Shown in pieces: positions 51,504-60,520 of a DNA stretch of 64,000 bases; within the stretch, counting starts at the first letter, position 1, and every line of letters starts with the position of its first letter. The translations under genes and the position numbers were made by a program. Source of the stretch: Arctic95D-9 sp035967665 (GTDB taxonomy: Bacteria; Verrucomicrobiota; Verrucomicrobiia; Verrucomicrobiales; DEV007); contig JAYWLB010000107.1 of the NCBI GenBank assembly GCA_035967665.1, positions 1 through 64,000 of the forward strand, written 5' to 3'. The notes beneath the pieces were generated by a model. The model had not been told where the DNA came from and did no database searches. It saw only the letters and a program-made list of their open reading frames with translations.

Positions 51504-52659
51504 CGCGCCCGTCCTCTCCCGCTGCGGCGACCCAACCGAGATCCTCGCCGCTTTCGCCGACGAGGACCCAGAGGTGATTGCTGAAGGTCGATTGATCATG
51601 ATTCCTCCCCGGATCGACGAATCCGTATGGCTTTCTTTCGCCTGAAAAGTCGACCCAGAAAATGCGAACCGTTTCCATCGACTGGTTATCAAAACGCAAG
51701 CGCACTTCGAGATCACCTTTACCTGAAACCCGCCCCTCCGGCACTTCACCGACACTCAGCTCAAGCGACTTTCGATCCTCACCACTTTGCAGGGCATCGT
51801 AGGCGGCCACGAGATCCGGCGGCCACGCGAAAACCGGAGCGGTTTTCCGATTGAGTGTCGCGAGATGGCCCGCGTCCCTGCGGCCGCGCGGATTCACGTA
51901 GCGCCATTCCGCATCACCGAAAATGGATTCAACCAGCGCCGCAAGAGCAGGGTCGTGGGCACGCAGCTCCTCCCGCGTATTCACATGATTGTGCTCGAAG
52001 TCGTTTTCGCGATTCGTGTCGAACCAGGATTGAACCCCCTCGGCCCAGTATTCCGCGGGATTGGTTCCCGCGTATTTGCTTTTCCAAAGCCCTTTCAGTG
52101 AAGCCCGGTTAAAAGTCTTCTCCAACCTGCCCTGAAACGAATCGTCGATCGAATTCACCCCCATGAGATGAATCGCATGGGCAAATTCATGAATCATAAT
52201 ACTCTCGGTGCCGTAGGGATCCCCTTCGAGCGCGAGCAAATTCTCCTCGCCGACCGAGACGGATGGTCTCTCCTCTGACGCGCCCAAACCGCGGGCTCGC
52301 TTATCCCAGTATACCTTTGGTTTGAGGGTGGCGTGCTCGGGAATATCCGTCGTCAGTTCGTCCGTCGCCATAATAGAGAGGCGGACTTTGTTGTTGCGAA
52401 GGGCTTTCAAAATATCCGGCCGATGCCCGATCATTTTCTCAATGAGATAGCCCGCTTCGAGGAGCGCTTCATCCTCGACCTTCGCGGAAGCGACGATGGG
52501 AAAACCACCTACGCTGAGGTATTTCTCATACTGTGCATCGAGCCCGAGACGCGCCACCTCTTCTCCGGGCGGGGCGATCACACCCGCGAACGCCACGTCA
52601 ACGAGACCTCCGAGCACGAGAGTCAACAGGTTCAGGCGGAGGATCAAACAGGGTTTCAT
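51490..52659 (-). CDS. Exported zincin-like metallopeptidase (HEFAH type)
   Basis: A 389-residue exported protein. A signal peptide of about 25 residues precedes a domain with H-E-F-A-H at 157-161 (HExxH) and a Glu about 46 residues later in E-Y-W-A-E-G (203-207), the spacing of the anthrax lethal factor-like (ATLF) peptidase group. The C-terminal 120 residues form a beta-rich domain. A secreted or periplasmic peptidase is likely; target unknown. The stop lies within the end of lnt on the opposite strand. Confidence 0.75.
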   Translation of the reverse strand: MKPCLILRLNLLTLVLGGLVDVAFAGVIAPPGEEVARLGLDAQYEKYLSVGGFPIVASAKVEDEALLEAGYLIEKMIGHRPDILKALRNNKVRLSIMATDELTTDIPEHATLKPKVYWDKRARGLGASEERPSVSVGEENLLALEGDPYGTESIMIHEFAHAIHLMGVNSIDDSFQGRLEKTFNRASLKGLWKSKYAGTNPAEYWAEGVQSWFDTNRENDFEHNHVNTREELRAHDPALAALVESIFGDAEWRYVNPRGRRDAGHLATLNRKTAPVFAWPPDLVAAYDALQSGEDRKSLELSVGEVPEGRVSGKGDLEVRLRFDNQSMETVRIFWVDFSGERKPYGFVDPGRNHDQSTFSNHLWVLVGESGEDLGWVAAAGEDGRVIVK

Positions 52660-52766
52660 GAGGGGTTCAACAGGGTTTACTCATCGACTATACCCTGTTC
52701 GGTCACCTTATTTGCGCAGGAAAGACGGGACTTGTCACCGCGAAATTCCATACCAGATTATTCGCC

Positions 52767-53309
52767 ATGAAATCAACCCTCTGTCTTCTTCTTGCCGTTT
52801 CCTTTTTCGCTCTGCCACATTTCGCGCAGGCGGAAGAGCCCGACACCCTCGCGGTTAGTGAATTCACTTTCAAATATGGCAAACCCTGGATTCGCCAGCA
52901 GGTTACCAGCTCGATGCGGGCCGGCCAGCTCACCTACGATCACGAAGATGAGAAGCTCGCCGATGTTGATCTCGTTCTCTACTTTTTCGGACAAGGTCAG
53001 GGTGGCGGCATCCAGGCGAACCTCGATCGCTGGATCGGTCAGTTCCAGGGAACCCCTGAGTCCAAGATCGAAGAGAAAGAAATGGGAGACCGCAAAGTCA
53101 GTTTCCTCACCGCGAAAGGAACCTTTATGGAGTCCATGGGCGGACCGTTTTCCGGAGACAAGACTCCAAAGGAAAACTACATGATGCTCGCCGCGATTCT
53201 CCCAAGCGATCAGGGCGCTGTCTTCCTCAAGCTGACCGGACCGGAAGCTTCCGTCGAGGCGATGAAAGCCGAATTCGAGAAGTTCGCAGCAAGTCCTTTC
53301 TCCGAGTAA
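52767..53309 (+). CDS. Exported protein of unknown function, 180 aa
   Basis: Not assigned. It has a clean signal peptide (M-K-S-T-L-C-L-L-L-A-V-S-F-F-A-L) and a soluble alpha/beta domain of about 155 residues, with F-K-Y-G-K-P-W-I-R and a central M-E-S-M-G-G-P-F-S-G. Similar lone secreted proteins occur in planctomycetes from memory, without known role. It stands alone between a zincin gene and a repeat region. Confidence 0.72.
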   Translation: MKSTLCLLLAVSFFALPHFAQAEEPDTLAVSEFTFKYGKPWIRQQVTSSMRAGQLTYDHEDEKLADVDLVLYFFGQGQGGGIQANLDRWIGQFQGTPESKIEEKEMGDRKVSFLTAKGTFMESMGGPFSGDKTPKENYMMLAAILPSDQGAVFLKLTGPEASVEAMKAEFEKFAASPFSE

Positions 53310-53346
53310 AAAAGCGCTCAAGCCAACCACCGAAAAAGCCTACCTG

Positions 53347-53443
53347 ATCTGTGTTTATCGGTGATTAATCCGTTCTCATCTGTGTAAAAAATCCTTATGA
53401 TTTGAGCACAGACTGAGCACCGATTTTACGGATTCACACAGAT
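53347..53443. repeat. Imperfect inverted repeat (ATCTGTGT...ACACAGAT)
   Basis: ATCTGTGTTTATCGGTG at the left and CACCGAT plus ACACAGAT at the right form the ends of a 97-bp interrupted inverted repeat between two convergent genes. Its phrases resemble the ATCTGTGTxxATCGGTG motifs dispersed in many environmental genomes. Confidence 0.65.
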
Positions 53444-53472
53444 GCAAAGGCGCTAATGCCAGGAGAAACCGC

Positions 53473-54354
53473 TCACTTCTTCTCCTGCAGTATCTGAATC
53501 ATCTCACGCATCGCGGGGGTCACGGCACGGGCACGACGGCGGACGATTCCGAGGGGGCGCCAGATGAATTTCCCCTCGATCGGAATCTGAACGAGAGTTC
53601 CGCCTTCAATCTCGGACTTCACACTTTCGCTCGGGACAATTGAAATGGCGTTCTCAATGAGGACGCCCCGTTTCACGGTCTCAATGTTGTCGAATTCGAC
53701 GACCTCTTTCACGCGGATTCCAGCGTGAGTGAACATGCCGTCGATCGCCTTTCGCGTCGGCAAATCGGGCTCGAAAGAAATGAATCGCTGCCCGTCAATA
53801 TCACTGAGTGCGAGCGATTTCTTTTTCGCCAGCTCATGCGTTGGCGGACAAATCACAACGAGTTTATCCTTCCACGCCGGATCGATCTCGACGCCTTTTC
53901 TTTCCTGCGGGTAGGCGACCAGCCCGAGGTCGGTGAGATTCTCGGAAACATCGGCGTAGACCTGATTCGCGCGGCGATACTGAACCTGCAAATCCACATC
54001 GGGATAGAGTTCTCTAAACCGTTCGAGATAGGGAGGCAGCTCGTGAAACCCGATGCTGTATACCGTCGCGATGGTGAGCTTTCCCGCAACGATGTCGCGC
54101 ATTGCCCCGAGATCATTTCCGATCCCGTAGTAGGAATCGAGAATACGACGGGCCGCCTTCAAAAAGACATCCCCCTCGGGCGTCACCGCAAAGTTCTTCC
54201 GCCCCCGCTCGATGAGAACGACACCGTATTGCTTTTCGAGTGCGCCAATCTGCTGACTGACCGCACTCTGGCTGATCCCGTTCCGCTCCCCCGCTTCAGA
54301 AAAGCTGGTCGTTTCAACAAGATCGCAAAAAATCTGGAAGGTCCCGATGTTCAT
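53473..54354 (-). CDS. LysR-family transcriptional regulator
   Basis: A 293-residue LysR regulator. The helix-turn-helix spans about 18-37 (F-S-E-A-G-E-R-N-G-I-S-Q-S-A-V-S-Q-Q-I), followed by the linker helix and a co-inducer domain with A-T-V-Y-S-I-G and D-L-G-L-V-A-Y. The C-terminal domain shows the style of CysB/CbbR-like sensors, but the ligand is unknown. Divergent from a FAD oxidoreductase gene about 450 bp away, it probably controls that gene and itself from the intervening region. Confidence 0.92.
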   Translation of the reverse strand: MNIGTFQIFCDLVETTSFSEAGERNGISQSAVSQQIGALEKQYGVVLIERGRKNFAVTPEGDVFLKAARRILDSYYGIGNDLGAMRDIVAGKLTIATVYSIGFHELPPYLERFRELYPDVDLQVQYRRANQVYADVSENLTDLGLVAYPQERKGVEIDPAWKDKLVVICPPTHELAKKKSLALSDIDGQRFISFEPDLPTRKAIDGMFTHAGIRVKEVVEFDNIETVKRGVLIENAISIVPSESVKSEIEGGTLVQIPIEGKFIWRPLGIVRRRARAVTPAMREMIQILQEKK

Positions 54355-54808
54355 CCTCGCGAAGACTCATGAATACCCACGGCGGGATGTTTTGGCAAGT
54401 GGGCTTTCCCGATATGAAGCGGGGAAACACAATGCGAACGACAGTGAGCGGTCCTGTACAATCCAACAATTTCATATAGGCGGACCGCTACCAAACTTGA
54501 AATAAAATCGCAAACGAATGGCGCACGGCAGATCCCTATCTCCTGCAAAGGAGATAGCACCACACGGCCTCTGAAGCTTTGGCTACGGCCTCTGATAAAA
54601 AATTCCAAATGCCCCCATCCCCTATTCCCGCTGGTTGCGCCCCGGGGAATCAGATGAAGATTCGTTTTCGCTTCAGAACTCGGCAGAAGGTTAAAACCGG
54701 GGAAATCCAAAGGAACTTCTCCGGACATTCTTTTCGAAAATTCAAGGTTAACCACTCATCGAACAAAAAATGAACCCTGACTTCTGTTGATCGAGCCTAC
54801 ACGCTTTT
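54355..54808. other. LysR-FAD oxidoreductase divergent regulatory region
   Basis: No gene is seen in the 454 bases. It includes a 22-bp hairpin (separate entry) and the direct repeat ACGGCCTCTGA at 54564-54574 and 54585-54595, 21 bp apart, which could be LysR binding half-sites or part of an RNA leader. Confidence 0.6.
54536..54557 (+). promoter_or_regulatory. Nine-base-pair hairpin with GCAA tetraloop
   Basis: CTATCTCCT and AGGAGATAG pair perfectly around GCAA, a GNRA tetraloop when transcribed rightward. It lies about 250 bp before the FAD oxidoreductase start and 180 bp before the LysR start. No T-run follows, so it is not a plain terminator. Confidence 0.55.
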
Positions 54809-56620
54809 ATGAAATTTCTTTATATCGCTTTTGCTTCCCTGCTTCTCACCATACTGCCTGTAGCGGCAGAAACGGATGTTCTCGTATACGGGGCCACTCC
54901 GGGCGGTATCTCCGCCGCTCTTGCCGCCGCGAAGAACGGGAACAGCGTCGAACTGATCACTCCCGAAACCGAGATCGGCGGTCTCCTCACAAGTGGCCTC
55001 AGTCATCCTGACTTCCATTCTTTCGAAAGCCTCAGCGGCACCTTCCTCGATTTCTCCAACCGGGTGGTGCAGTACTACGCTGAAGAGTACGGACCGGATT
55101 CGGATCAGGTGGAATCCAGCTTCAAAGGGACATCCGGCGAGCCTAAAGTGAACCTTCTCGTACTCAAAGCAATGCTGGCCGAATTCCCCAAAATCAGGAT
55201 CCGGACTGAGACCCGTCTGCGTGAGGTTTCTCTTCAAAACGACCGCATCATCGCTGTTTCGTTGCAGAAAGAAGGCGGCGCTCCGGAAGAGTTGGCGGCT
55301 GGAATTTTCATCGACGGCAGCTATGAGGGCGATCTCATGGCCGCTGCCGGGGTCCCCCGGGCGGTTGGCAGGGAGGGCAGGGATGCCTTCGGCGAGTCGC
55401 TCGCACCGGAAAAAGCTGACAACGAGCTCCAGGCATACAACTTTCGCCTCACCATGACGCAAGATCCGGAAAATCGCGTTTTAGCGACGGCTCCGGAGGG
55501 CTATGATCGCGCCCACTTCGAAGGGGTCCTGCCAGTTTTGGAAGCTGGCAAAATCGACAAAGTCTTCGGCTACCCTCCGGTGAAATCGATCTTCAAAGCC
55601 CAAACGCCCCCCTTGCCGAACGGCAAATACGACATCAACGATGTTTCGAGAGGAATCATCCGGCTCTCACTTCCCGGCGAAAACCTCGGCTGGTCTGACG
55701 GCGATGAAGCAACCCGTCAGGAGATCTTTGATCATCATGTCATGGATCAGATCGGCCTTCTCTACTTTCTCCAGAATGACAAAGCCGTTCCGGAGAAATT
55801 CCGGGAAGAAGCGCGCTCATGGGGATTCCCCAAAGATGAGTTCATCAACAACGACCACCTCCCCCGCGAGCTGTATGTGCGCGAGGCGAGGCGCATGAAG
55901 GGGGTCCACATTTTCGTGCAGGCGGATGTGGAGCGCGCCCCGGGCGACGTGCGCGCTAAGCTCTTCCCGGACGCCATCGCGATGGCCGACTATGGAAATA
56001 ACTGCCACGGCACCGGGCACGAGGGTGGCCGCTGGAAAGGAAAGCACACCGGCGAATTCTACAACAAAGTAGCGCCCTACCAAATTCCCTACGGCGTATT
56101 GCTTCCGGAGAAGGTGAAAAATCTTCTCGTCCCTGTAGCCGCTTCCTCCTCTCACGTGGGCTTTTGCGCACTCCGGCTGGAGCCGGTCTGGATGTCGCTC
56201 GGTCAGGCCTCTGGTCATGCCGCCAGCCTCGCGATCAAAGAGGAAAAACCGGTTCAGGAAATCTCCCTCCCCCAACTCCAGTCCGCTATTCTCAACGACG
56301 GTTCGGCTACCATCTACACGAGCGATGTTCTCCCCGGTCACCCCGATTTCGTTGCCGTTCAGTGGTGGGGCACTCAGGGAGGATTTCATGGCCTCGTAGC
56401 CGGCAGCGAAGAGATCGATACTCGCGGAGAAAAGATTCACGGGCAGTACTCCGAAGCCGCTCCAGCCCACGAAGTGAAACTTTCCGAAAAGCTGGCCCCA
56501 GCCTTGCAAGCTCGTTGGCTGACTCTCGCGGAGAAAGCAGGCGCTTCCGAAGAAAAACTCGCTGCCGCAGAACAGGCTGTCACCCGCGGTGATTTCATCC
56601 GCGCCATCGCCCCTGAATAG
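54809..56620 (+). CDS. Exported FAD-dependent oxidoreductase
   Basis: A 603-residue flavoprotein. A signal peptide (M-K-F-L-Y-I-A-F-A-S-L-L-L-T-I-L) precedes the Rossmann strand D-V-L-V-Y-G-A-T-P-G-G-I-S-A-A and a Glu after the second strand. Further FAD contacts lie in F-I-D-G-S-Y-E-G-D-L and the C-terminal S-S-S-H-V-G-F-C-A-L-R-L-E-P. This is the FAD_oxidored type common in planctomycetes and verrucomicrobia, often thought to act on sugars or alcohols; the substrate is unknown. Probably controlled by the divergent LysR gene. Confidence 0.88.
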   Translation: MKFLYIAFASLLLTILPVAAETDVLVYGATPGGISAALAAAKNGNSVELITPETEIGGLLTSGLSHPDFHSFESLSGTFLDFSNRVVQYYAEEYGPDSDQVESSFKGTSGEPKVNLLVLKAMLAEFPKIRIRTETRLREVSLQNDRIIAVSLQKEGGAPEELAAGIFIDGSYEGDLMAAAGVPRAVGREGRDAFGESLAPEKADNELQAYNFRLTMTQDPENRVLATAPEGYDRAHFEGVLPVLEAGKIDKVFGYPPVKSIFKAQTPPLPNGKYDINDVSRGIIRLSLPGENLGWSDGDEATRQEIFDHHVMDQIGLLYFLQNDKAVPEKFREEARSWGFPKDEFINNDHLPRELYVREARRMKGVHIFVQADVERAPGDVRAKLFPDAIAMADYGNNCHGTGHEGGRWKGKHTGEFYNKVAPYQIPYGVLLPEKVKNLLVPVAASSSHVGFCALRLEPVWMSLGQASGHAASLAIKEEKPVQEISLPQLQSAILNDGSATIYTSDVLPGHPDFVAVQWWGTQGGFHGLVAGSEEIDTRGEKIHGQYSEAAPAHEVKLSEKLAPALQARWLTLAEKAGASEEKLAAAEQAVTRGDFIRAIAPE

Positions 56621-56741
56621 ATCCCATTCTCCCGGGTGGAATGAACCGGGGCCGGCAAAAGGGGCGATGGAATGTGCGACTGCAATTGACAAAGAGAACG
56701 CTGCCCCATTGATTAACGAAAACAAACAGCCAACCGAGTCG

Positions 56742-57176
56742 ATGAAAAAGCCGACAGAAAATCAGTTGAGTGAGATCAAGCGCAAACTGGCAAACGGTGA
56801 GCGCATCGATGCGATCCGCTTGTATCGGGAATACAGTGGCACAGGTCTCGCCGAAGCGGAGGAAGCCGTTTCAGCGATGGCGGCAAACGAGGTCGGCAAT
56901 GCGGCTTCCGTTGGAATGCTGACGGAATCTCAAGAAGCTAAGCTGAGAGAGATTTTAGAATCGGGGCGGAAGATCGAAGCGGTGAAGCAATACCGCGAAT
57001 ACACCGGAGCGGGATTGAAGGAGTCGAAAGAGTTTGTCGAAGCTTTGGAGGCAAGATCCTCAAAGACGCAAACAAAGAAGAAGATCTCGGACCGGCCGAA
57101 TGTCACGACAAGCGGATGCGGCTCATCTGTTTTTCTTCTGACGATTGCAGGGGCGATTCTCTACCTGCTCTTTTGA
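56742..57176 (+). CDS. Membrane protein with two L7/L12-C-terminal-like repeats
   Basis: A 144-residue protein from the Met at 56742; in-frame Mets at 56589 and 56667 are also possible. Two ~36-residue repeats share the form I-K/L-R-x-I/K-L-x-x-G-x-x-I-x-A-I/V-x-x-Y-R-E-Y-x-G-x-G-L: first at I-K-R-K-L-A-N-G, then at L-R-E-I-L-E-S-G. They resemble the ribosomal L7/L12 C-terminal helix-turn-helix repeat found in several membrane-tethered proteins. A C-terminal transmembrane helix (S-V-F-L-L-T-I-A-G-A-I-L-Y-L-L) ends it. Its function is unknown. Confidence 0.7.
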   Translation: MKKPTENQLSEIKRKLANGERIDAIRLYREYSGTGLAEAEEAVSAMAANEVGNAASVGMLTESQEAKLREILESGRKIEAVKQYREYTGAGLKESKEFVEALEARSSKTQTKKKISDRPNVTTSGCGSSVFLLTIAGAILYLLF

Positions 57177-57219
57177 GTTTCGAAAACAACGCAGCGCTGA
57201 GTTGATACAGGCCCAATTA

Positions 57220-58143
57220 TCAGGCTGCCCCCGTGGAATTTTTTTCAGTGATTGAGGCAGGGACACCCTCCTCGAACTTGCCACCGCTTTCCTCGCCGGA
57301 ATCTTCATCCACGATAATATTGGCCATTGAGGACGGCACCTGGAAGAACTCTTCCGGTGGAGGAGCCTTGAAGACTTCTATTGAAGATTCGTCCACCTCA
57401 ATCGTGAATGAAGCACGATGAAAACGACCATCATCGGTATGTGTGCAATTGGAAGTGATCCTCGATGGTATTTCAATACTGCTGCCATCTGCTTTTTCCA
57501 CCTTCGCAGATTCAATGACATCCCAGTGCTCGTCGATGCCATTTGGACCGGGGCCGGTAAAAAGGCGGTAATGATGGGGGAATCCTCTGCCTGGAGTCCA
57601 TTGATAATCGTAGTCGAACTTCAAATCCATCTGGCGAAAGCCAAACACTAGTGAATCCTTCTCAACTCGGGCTGAGGTTAACTGGGTATTCTGAAAGGCA
57701 CCCTGCCATGTGGATGACTGTAACAGGTCGGGAAGATTAAAATGACCAATCTCAGCGAGATACAGTCTATAGAACGGATTAAACACTGGTGTGATGTACA
57801 AGTGATTCGCAATACGCTCTGCACAGTTGAATATCCGGGAGGTTAGAAAGAGACTCTTGTCATGGTCAAGGTAGGAGTAGATTTTGCCGTCATAAGTGGT
57901 AATCCGAATAACGCTGTCATCCTCCCCCAACAGCTTCAGGATAAAACGAGCACCGGAGTGCGCAAAAATGTAATGATTGGTCACCGCCTTGCCCTTGAGG
58001 TCAAACATTCGGTGGGAAAATCGATACTCACAGTCCGGGAGACTACTGAGGAAAGCGGTGGCACTGGTGGCGACTTTCAGAGCAATTCCGTCCCGGGAAA
58101 GATCATCGCTGTTCGCATTCAGTGTGTGCTGTGAAACCTTCAT
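57220..58143 (-). CDS. Uncharacterised beta-rich protein
   Basis: Not recognised. A 307-residue protein with Phe/Tyr-rich strands (F-D-L-K-G-K-A, W-T-P-G-R-G-F-P-H-H-Y) that could form a LolA-like or propeller-like beta sheet. It has no signal peptide, and a stop codon just upstream in frame rules out an extension. The C-terminal 60 residues are acidic and Ser/Gly-rich. Codon usage is more AT-rich than its neighbours. Possibly an N-terminally truncated secreted protein. Confidence 0.55.
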   Translation of the reverse strand: MKVSQHTLNANSDDLSRDGIALKVATSATAFLSSLPDCEYRFSHRMFDLKGKAVTNHYIFAHSGARFILKLLGEDDSVIRITTYDGKIYSYLDHDKSLFLTSRIFNCAERIANHLYITPVFNPFYRLYLAEIGHFNLPDLLQSSTWQGAFQNTQLTSARVEKDSLVFGFRQMDLKFDYDYQWTPGRGFPHHYRLFTGPGPNGIDEHWDVIESAKVEKADGSSIEIPSRITSNCTHTDDGRFHRASFTIEVDESSIEVFKAPPPEEFFQVPSSMANIIVDEDSGEESGGKFEEGVPASITEKNSTGAA

Positions 58144-58364
58144 CTTGTCGAGTGGCTACATTGACGTATTTAAAAGGTCTCTGAAAGAATAAACGAGTTT
58201 CCGCGATCAGTTAAAAAGTCGTCGTTCTCGCAACGCGATCATTGGCGAGATCAAATGGCTCTCGCCGCCCGGGGAGCCACCTCCCGTGGTTACTTGACTG
58301 CGCTTAGGTTAGGCCTTGCCAAATGCATTTTAGTATCCAAGCGTTAAGCAGAAAATATTTGTGT

Positions 58365-59627
58365 ATGGTGCCAAAATCTCCCAAACCGGCTTTGTATTCG
58401 ATCCTGCTGCTCGCGACCCTAAGCGCAACCGGTCAGGAATGGCCCAGATTCAGAGGCCCGAACGGAAGCGGACACGGAACAATTTCCAACTTCCCCGCCG
58501 AGTTCTCCCCTGCTGACTACGACTGGACAATCAAGCTCAACGGCGTTGGCCATTCCTCCCCCGCTGTGGGCACGGACGAACTTTTCCTGACCCTTTACAA
58601 CGAAGAGAAAAAGCTCAGACAGGTGCTTTGCTTCCACGCTCAGGAAGGGACCCGCAAATGGGCGTGGAACCATCCCGTCGAAGAACACAATCTGCACAAG
58701 TACAACAACTTTGCCTCATCGACTCCTGCGGTCGACAGCGATCATGTCTACGTGGTCTGGGGATCGGGAACGGACACGGAAGCCGTCGCGCTGACCCACG
58801 AAGGCAAACTCGCCTGGCAGAGGAAATGGTCGGGATTCATTTCCGACCACGGATTCGGCGCCTCACCCATCATCGTCGATGGCGTTCTCATCCTTCACAC
58901 TGACAACGTCGAAAAGAGAACGAGCTACGTGATGGGATTGAATCCCAAAACAGGCGAATCTCTCTGGGAACTGGAACGGGTCACGACAGATCCGGCCGCG
59001 AAACATGTCACCGCTTACAACACACCTACGTCCGTCGAGGTCGGAGGTAAAACGGTTCTCGTGGTCCTGCAGACGAACGACGGCTGGAAAGGGATCGATC
59101 CCAAAACGGGTGAAGTGCTCTGGAGCTATCAGGGTGACTACGATCAGCGCAGCGTCGGCTCAATCGCTTCCTACGAAGACGTCGTATTCGCGACCTTCGG
59201 ATCCGGTGGAAAAGGAAAAATGGCGACCGCTTTGAAAGTGAAAGCCAAGGGAGATCCTGAAGTTCTTTACTCCCTCGGGATCACCGATGGATTGGAATAC
59301 GTTCCCACTCCGCTTTTCTACAAGGGGCTTCTCTATCTCTGGGGCGACGGCGGCATTCTCACCTGTCGCGATGCCGTGACCGGGGAGGAAGTTTACCAGC
59401 AGCGCATCGGGGGAAATTTTTTCAGCTCGCCTGTGGTGATTGATGACAAAATTTTCTGCGCGAGCAGGGACGGCAGTTTCATCGCTGTGGCAGCCGGCCC
59501 CAAATTCGAGATTCTCGGTCGAAGCCAGCTCATGAGCGGGGTGAATGCGACGCCTGCGATCACGGGCAATCGCGTCATCATTAGGACCGATACCCATCTC
59601 ATTTCGATCAAAGGGAACGGCAAATAG
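58365..59627 (+). CDS. Exported PQQ-like beta-propeller protein
   Basis: A 420-residue secreted or periplasmic protein (signal peptide M-V-P-K-S-P-K-P-A-L-Y-S-I-L-L-L-A). Start taken at the second Met, 58365, just before the hydrophobic stretch; 58323 is an alternative. It opens with W-P-R-F-R-G-P-N-G-S-G, a hallmark of verrucomicrobial/planctomycetal PQQ-propeller proteins, and has repeats such as G-T-R-K-W-A-W-N and G-E-V-L-W-S-Y. It lacks residues known to bind PQQ. Function unknown, possibly scaffolding as in BamB. It is 8 bp upstream of panC and probably co-transcribed with it. Confidence 0.85.
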   Translation: MVPKSPKPALYSILLLATLSATGQEWPRFRGPNGSGHGTISNFPAEFSPADYDWTIKLNGVGHSSPAVGTDELFLTLYNEEKKLRQVLCFHAQEGTRKWAWNHPVEEHNLHKYNNFASSTPAVDSDHVYVVWGSGTDTEAVALTHEGKLAWQRKWSGFISDHGFGASPIIVDGVLILHTDNVEKRTSYVMGLNPKTGESLWELERVTTDPAAKHVTAYNTPTSVEVGGKTVLVVLQTNDGWKGIDPKTGEVLWSYQGDYDQRSVGSIASYEDVVFATFGSGGKGKMATALKVKAKGDPEVLYSLGITDGLEYVPTPLFYKGLLYLWGDGGILTCRDAVTGEEVYQQRIGGNFFSSPVVIDDKIFCASRDGSFIAVAAGPKFEILGRSQLMSGVNATPAITGNRVIIRTDTHLISIKGNGK

Positions 59628-59635
59628 TCCGCTTT

Positions 59636-60499
59636 ATGGAAGTCCTCCAGTCTCCAGAGGAGCTCGAACGTTACCTCGCGGATTCGACACGATCCCGCGT
59701 CCTCGTTCCCACAATGGGAGCGCTCCACGAAGGTCACTGCAGCCTCCTCGATCTCGCCCGCGCCTCCCGTCCTGATTTCGATCTCGTCGCGACGATCTTT
59801 GTCAATCCAACCCAGTTCGGACCCAACGAGGATTTTGACGCCTACCCCCGCCCGATGGAGGCGGATCTGGAAAAGTGCCGGGCCCGTGGAGTCGACGCGG
59901 TCTTCACTCCCGTCGCCCCGGAGATGTATCACGAAGATGCCTCGATCAAGATCCACGAAGCGAGCCTTTCCCACCGCCTCTGCGGCGCGAGCCGACCCGG
60001 CCATTTTGACGGCGTCTGCACGGTTGTTGCCAAACTTTTCAACCTCACCCGGGCGAGCGCAGCCGCTTTCGGAGAGAAAGATTTTCAGCAACTCGCGGTG
60101 ATTCGCCGCATGGTCCGCGATCTTAATTTCCCGATCGAGATCATTCCCGGTCCCACCGTCCGCGAGAGCGACGGTCTCGCAATGAGCTCGAGAAACACTT
60201 ACCTGACAGAGCAACAACGATCCGAAGCACCAATTCTGTTCAAAGCACTTACAGAGGCCGCCACCGACATTGCCGGCGGAAAGCTGAAATCCCCTCACGA
60301 AGCGAAAAAGCAAATCACTGAAGCGATCTCTTCGTGCCCTGAAGCGAGAATCGATTACGTCGATATTGTCGATGCTTCCAGCCTCATCAGTCTCGAGGAA
60401 TTCACTGATGAAAATGTCAGGTTGCTAACTGCGACGTATTTCGGTAAAACTCGTCTAATCGATAACGTGGGCCTACCAACTCCGGAGAACGGCAGTTAG
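59636..60499 (+). CDS. panC: Pantoate--beta-alanine ligase
   Basis: A 287-residue enzyme that condenses pantoate with beta-alanine using ATP in coenzyme A synthesis. Visible motifs are P-T-M-G-A-L-H-E-G-H (the HxGH nucleotide site), V-N-P-T-Q-F-G-P-N-E-D-F, R-P-G-H-F-D-G-V, E-K-D-F-Q-Q-L and S-S-R-N. Length and motifs match functional PanC. It is in an operon with a PQQ-propeller gene (8 bp upstream) and mscS-like gene (21 bp downstream); panB and panD are not nearby. Confidence 0.95.
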   Translation: MEVLQSPEELERYLADSTRSRVLVPTMGALHEGHCSLLDLARASRPDFDLVATIFVNPTQFGPNEDFDAYPRPMEADLEKCRARGVDAVFTPVAPEMYHEDASIKIHEASLSHRLCGASRPGHFDGVCTVVAKLFNLTRASAAAFGEKDFQQLAVIRRMVRDLNFPIEIIPGPTVRESDGLAMSSRNTYLTEQQRSEAPILFKALTEAATDIAGGKLKSPHEAKKQITEAISSCPEARIDYVDIVDASSLISLEEFTDENVRLLTATYFGKTRLIDNVGLPTPENGS

Positions 60500-60520
60500 G
60501 CTGAATCGATAGCCGAAGCC

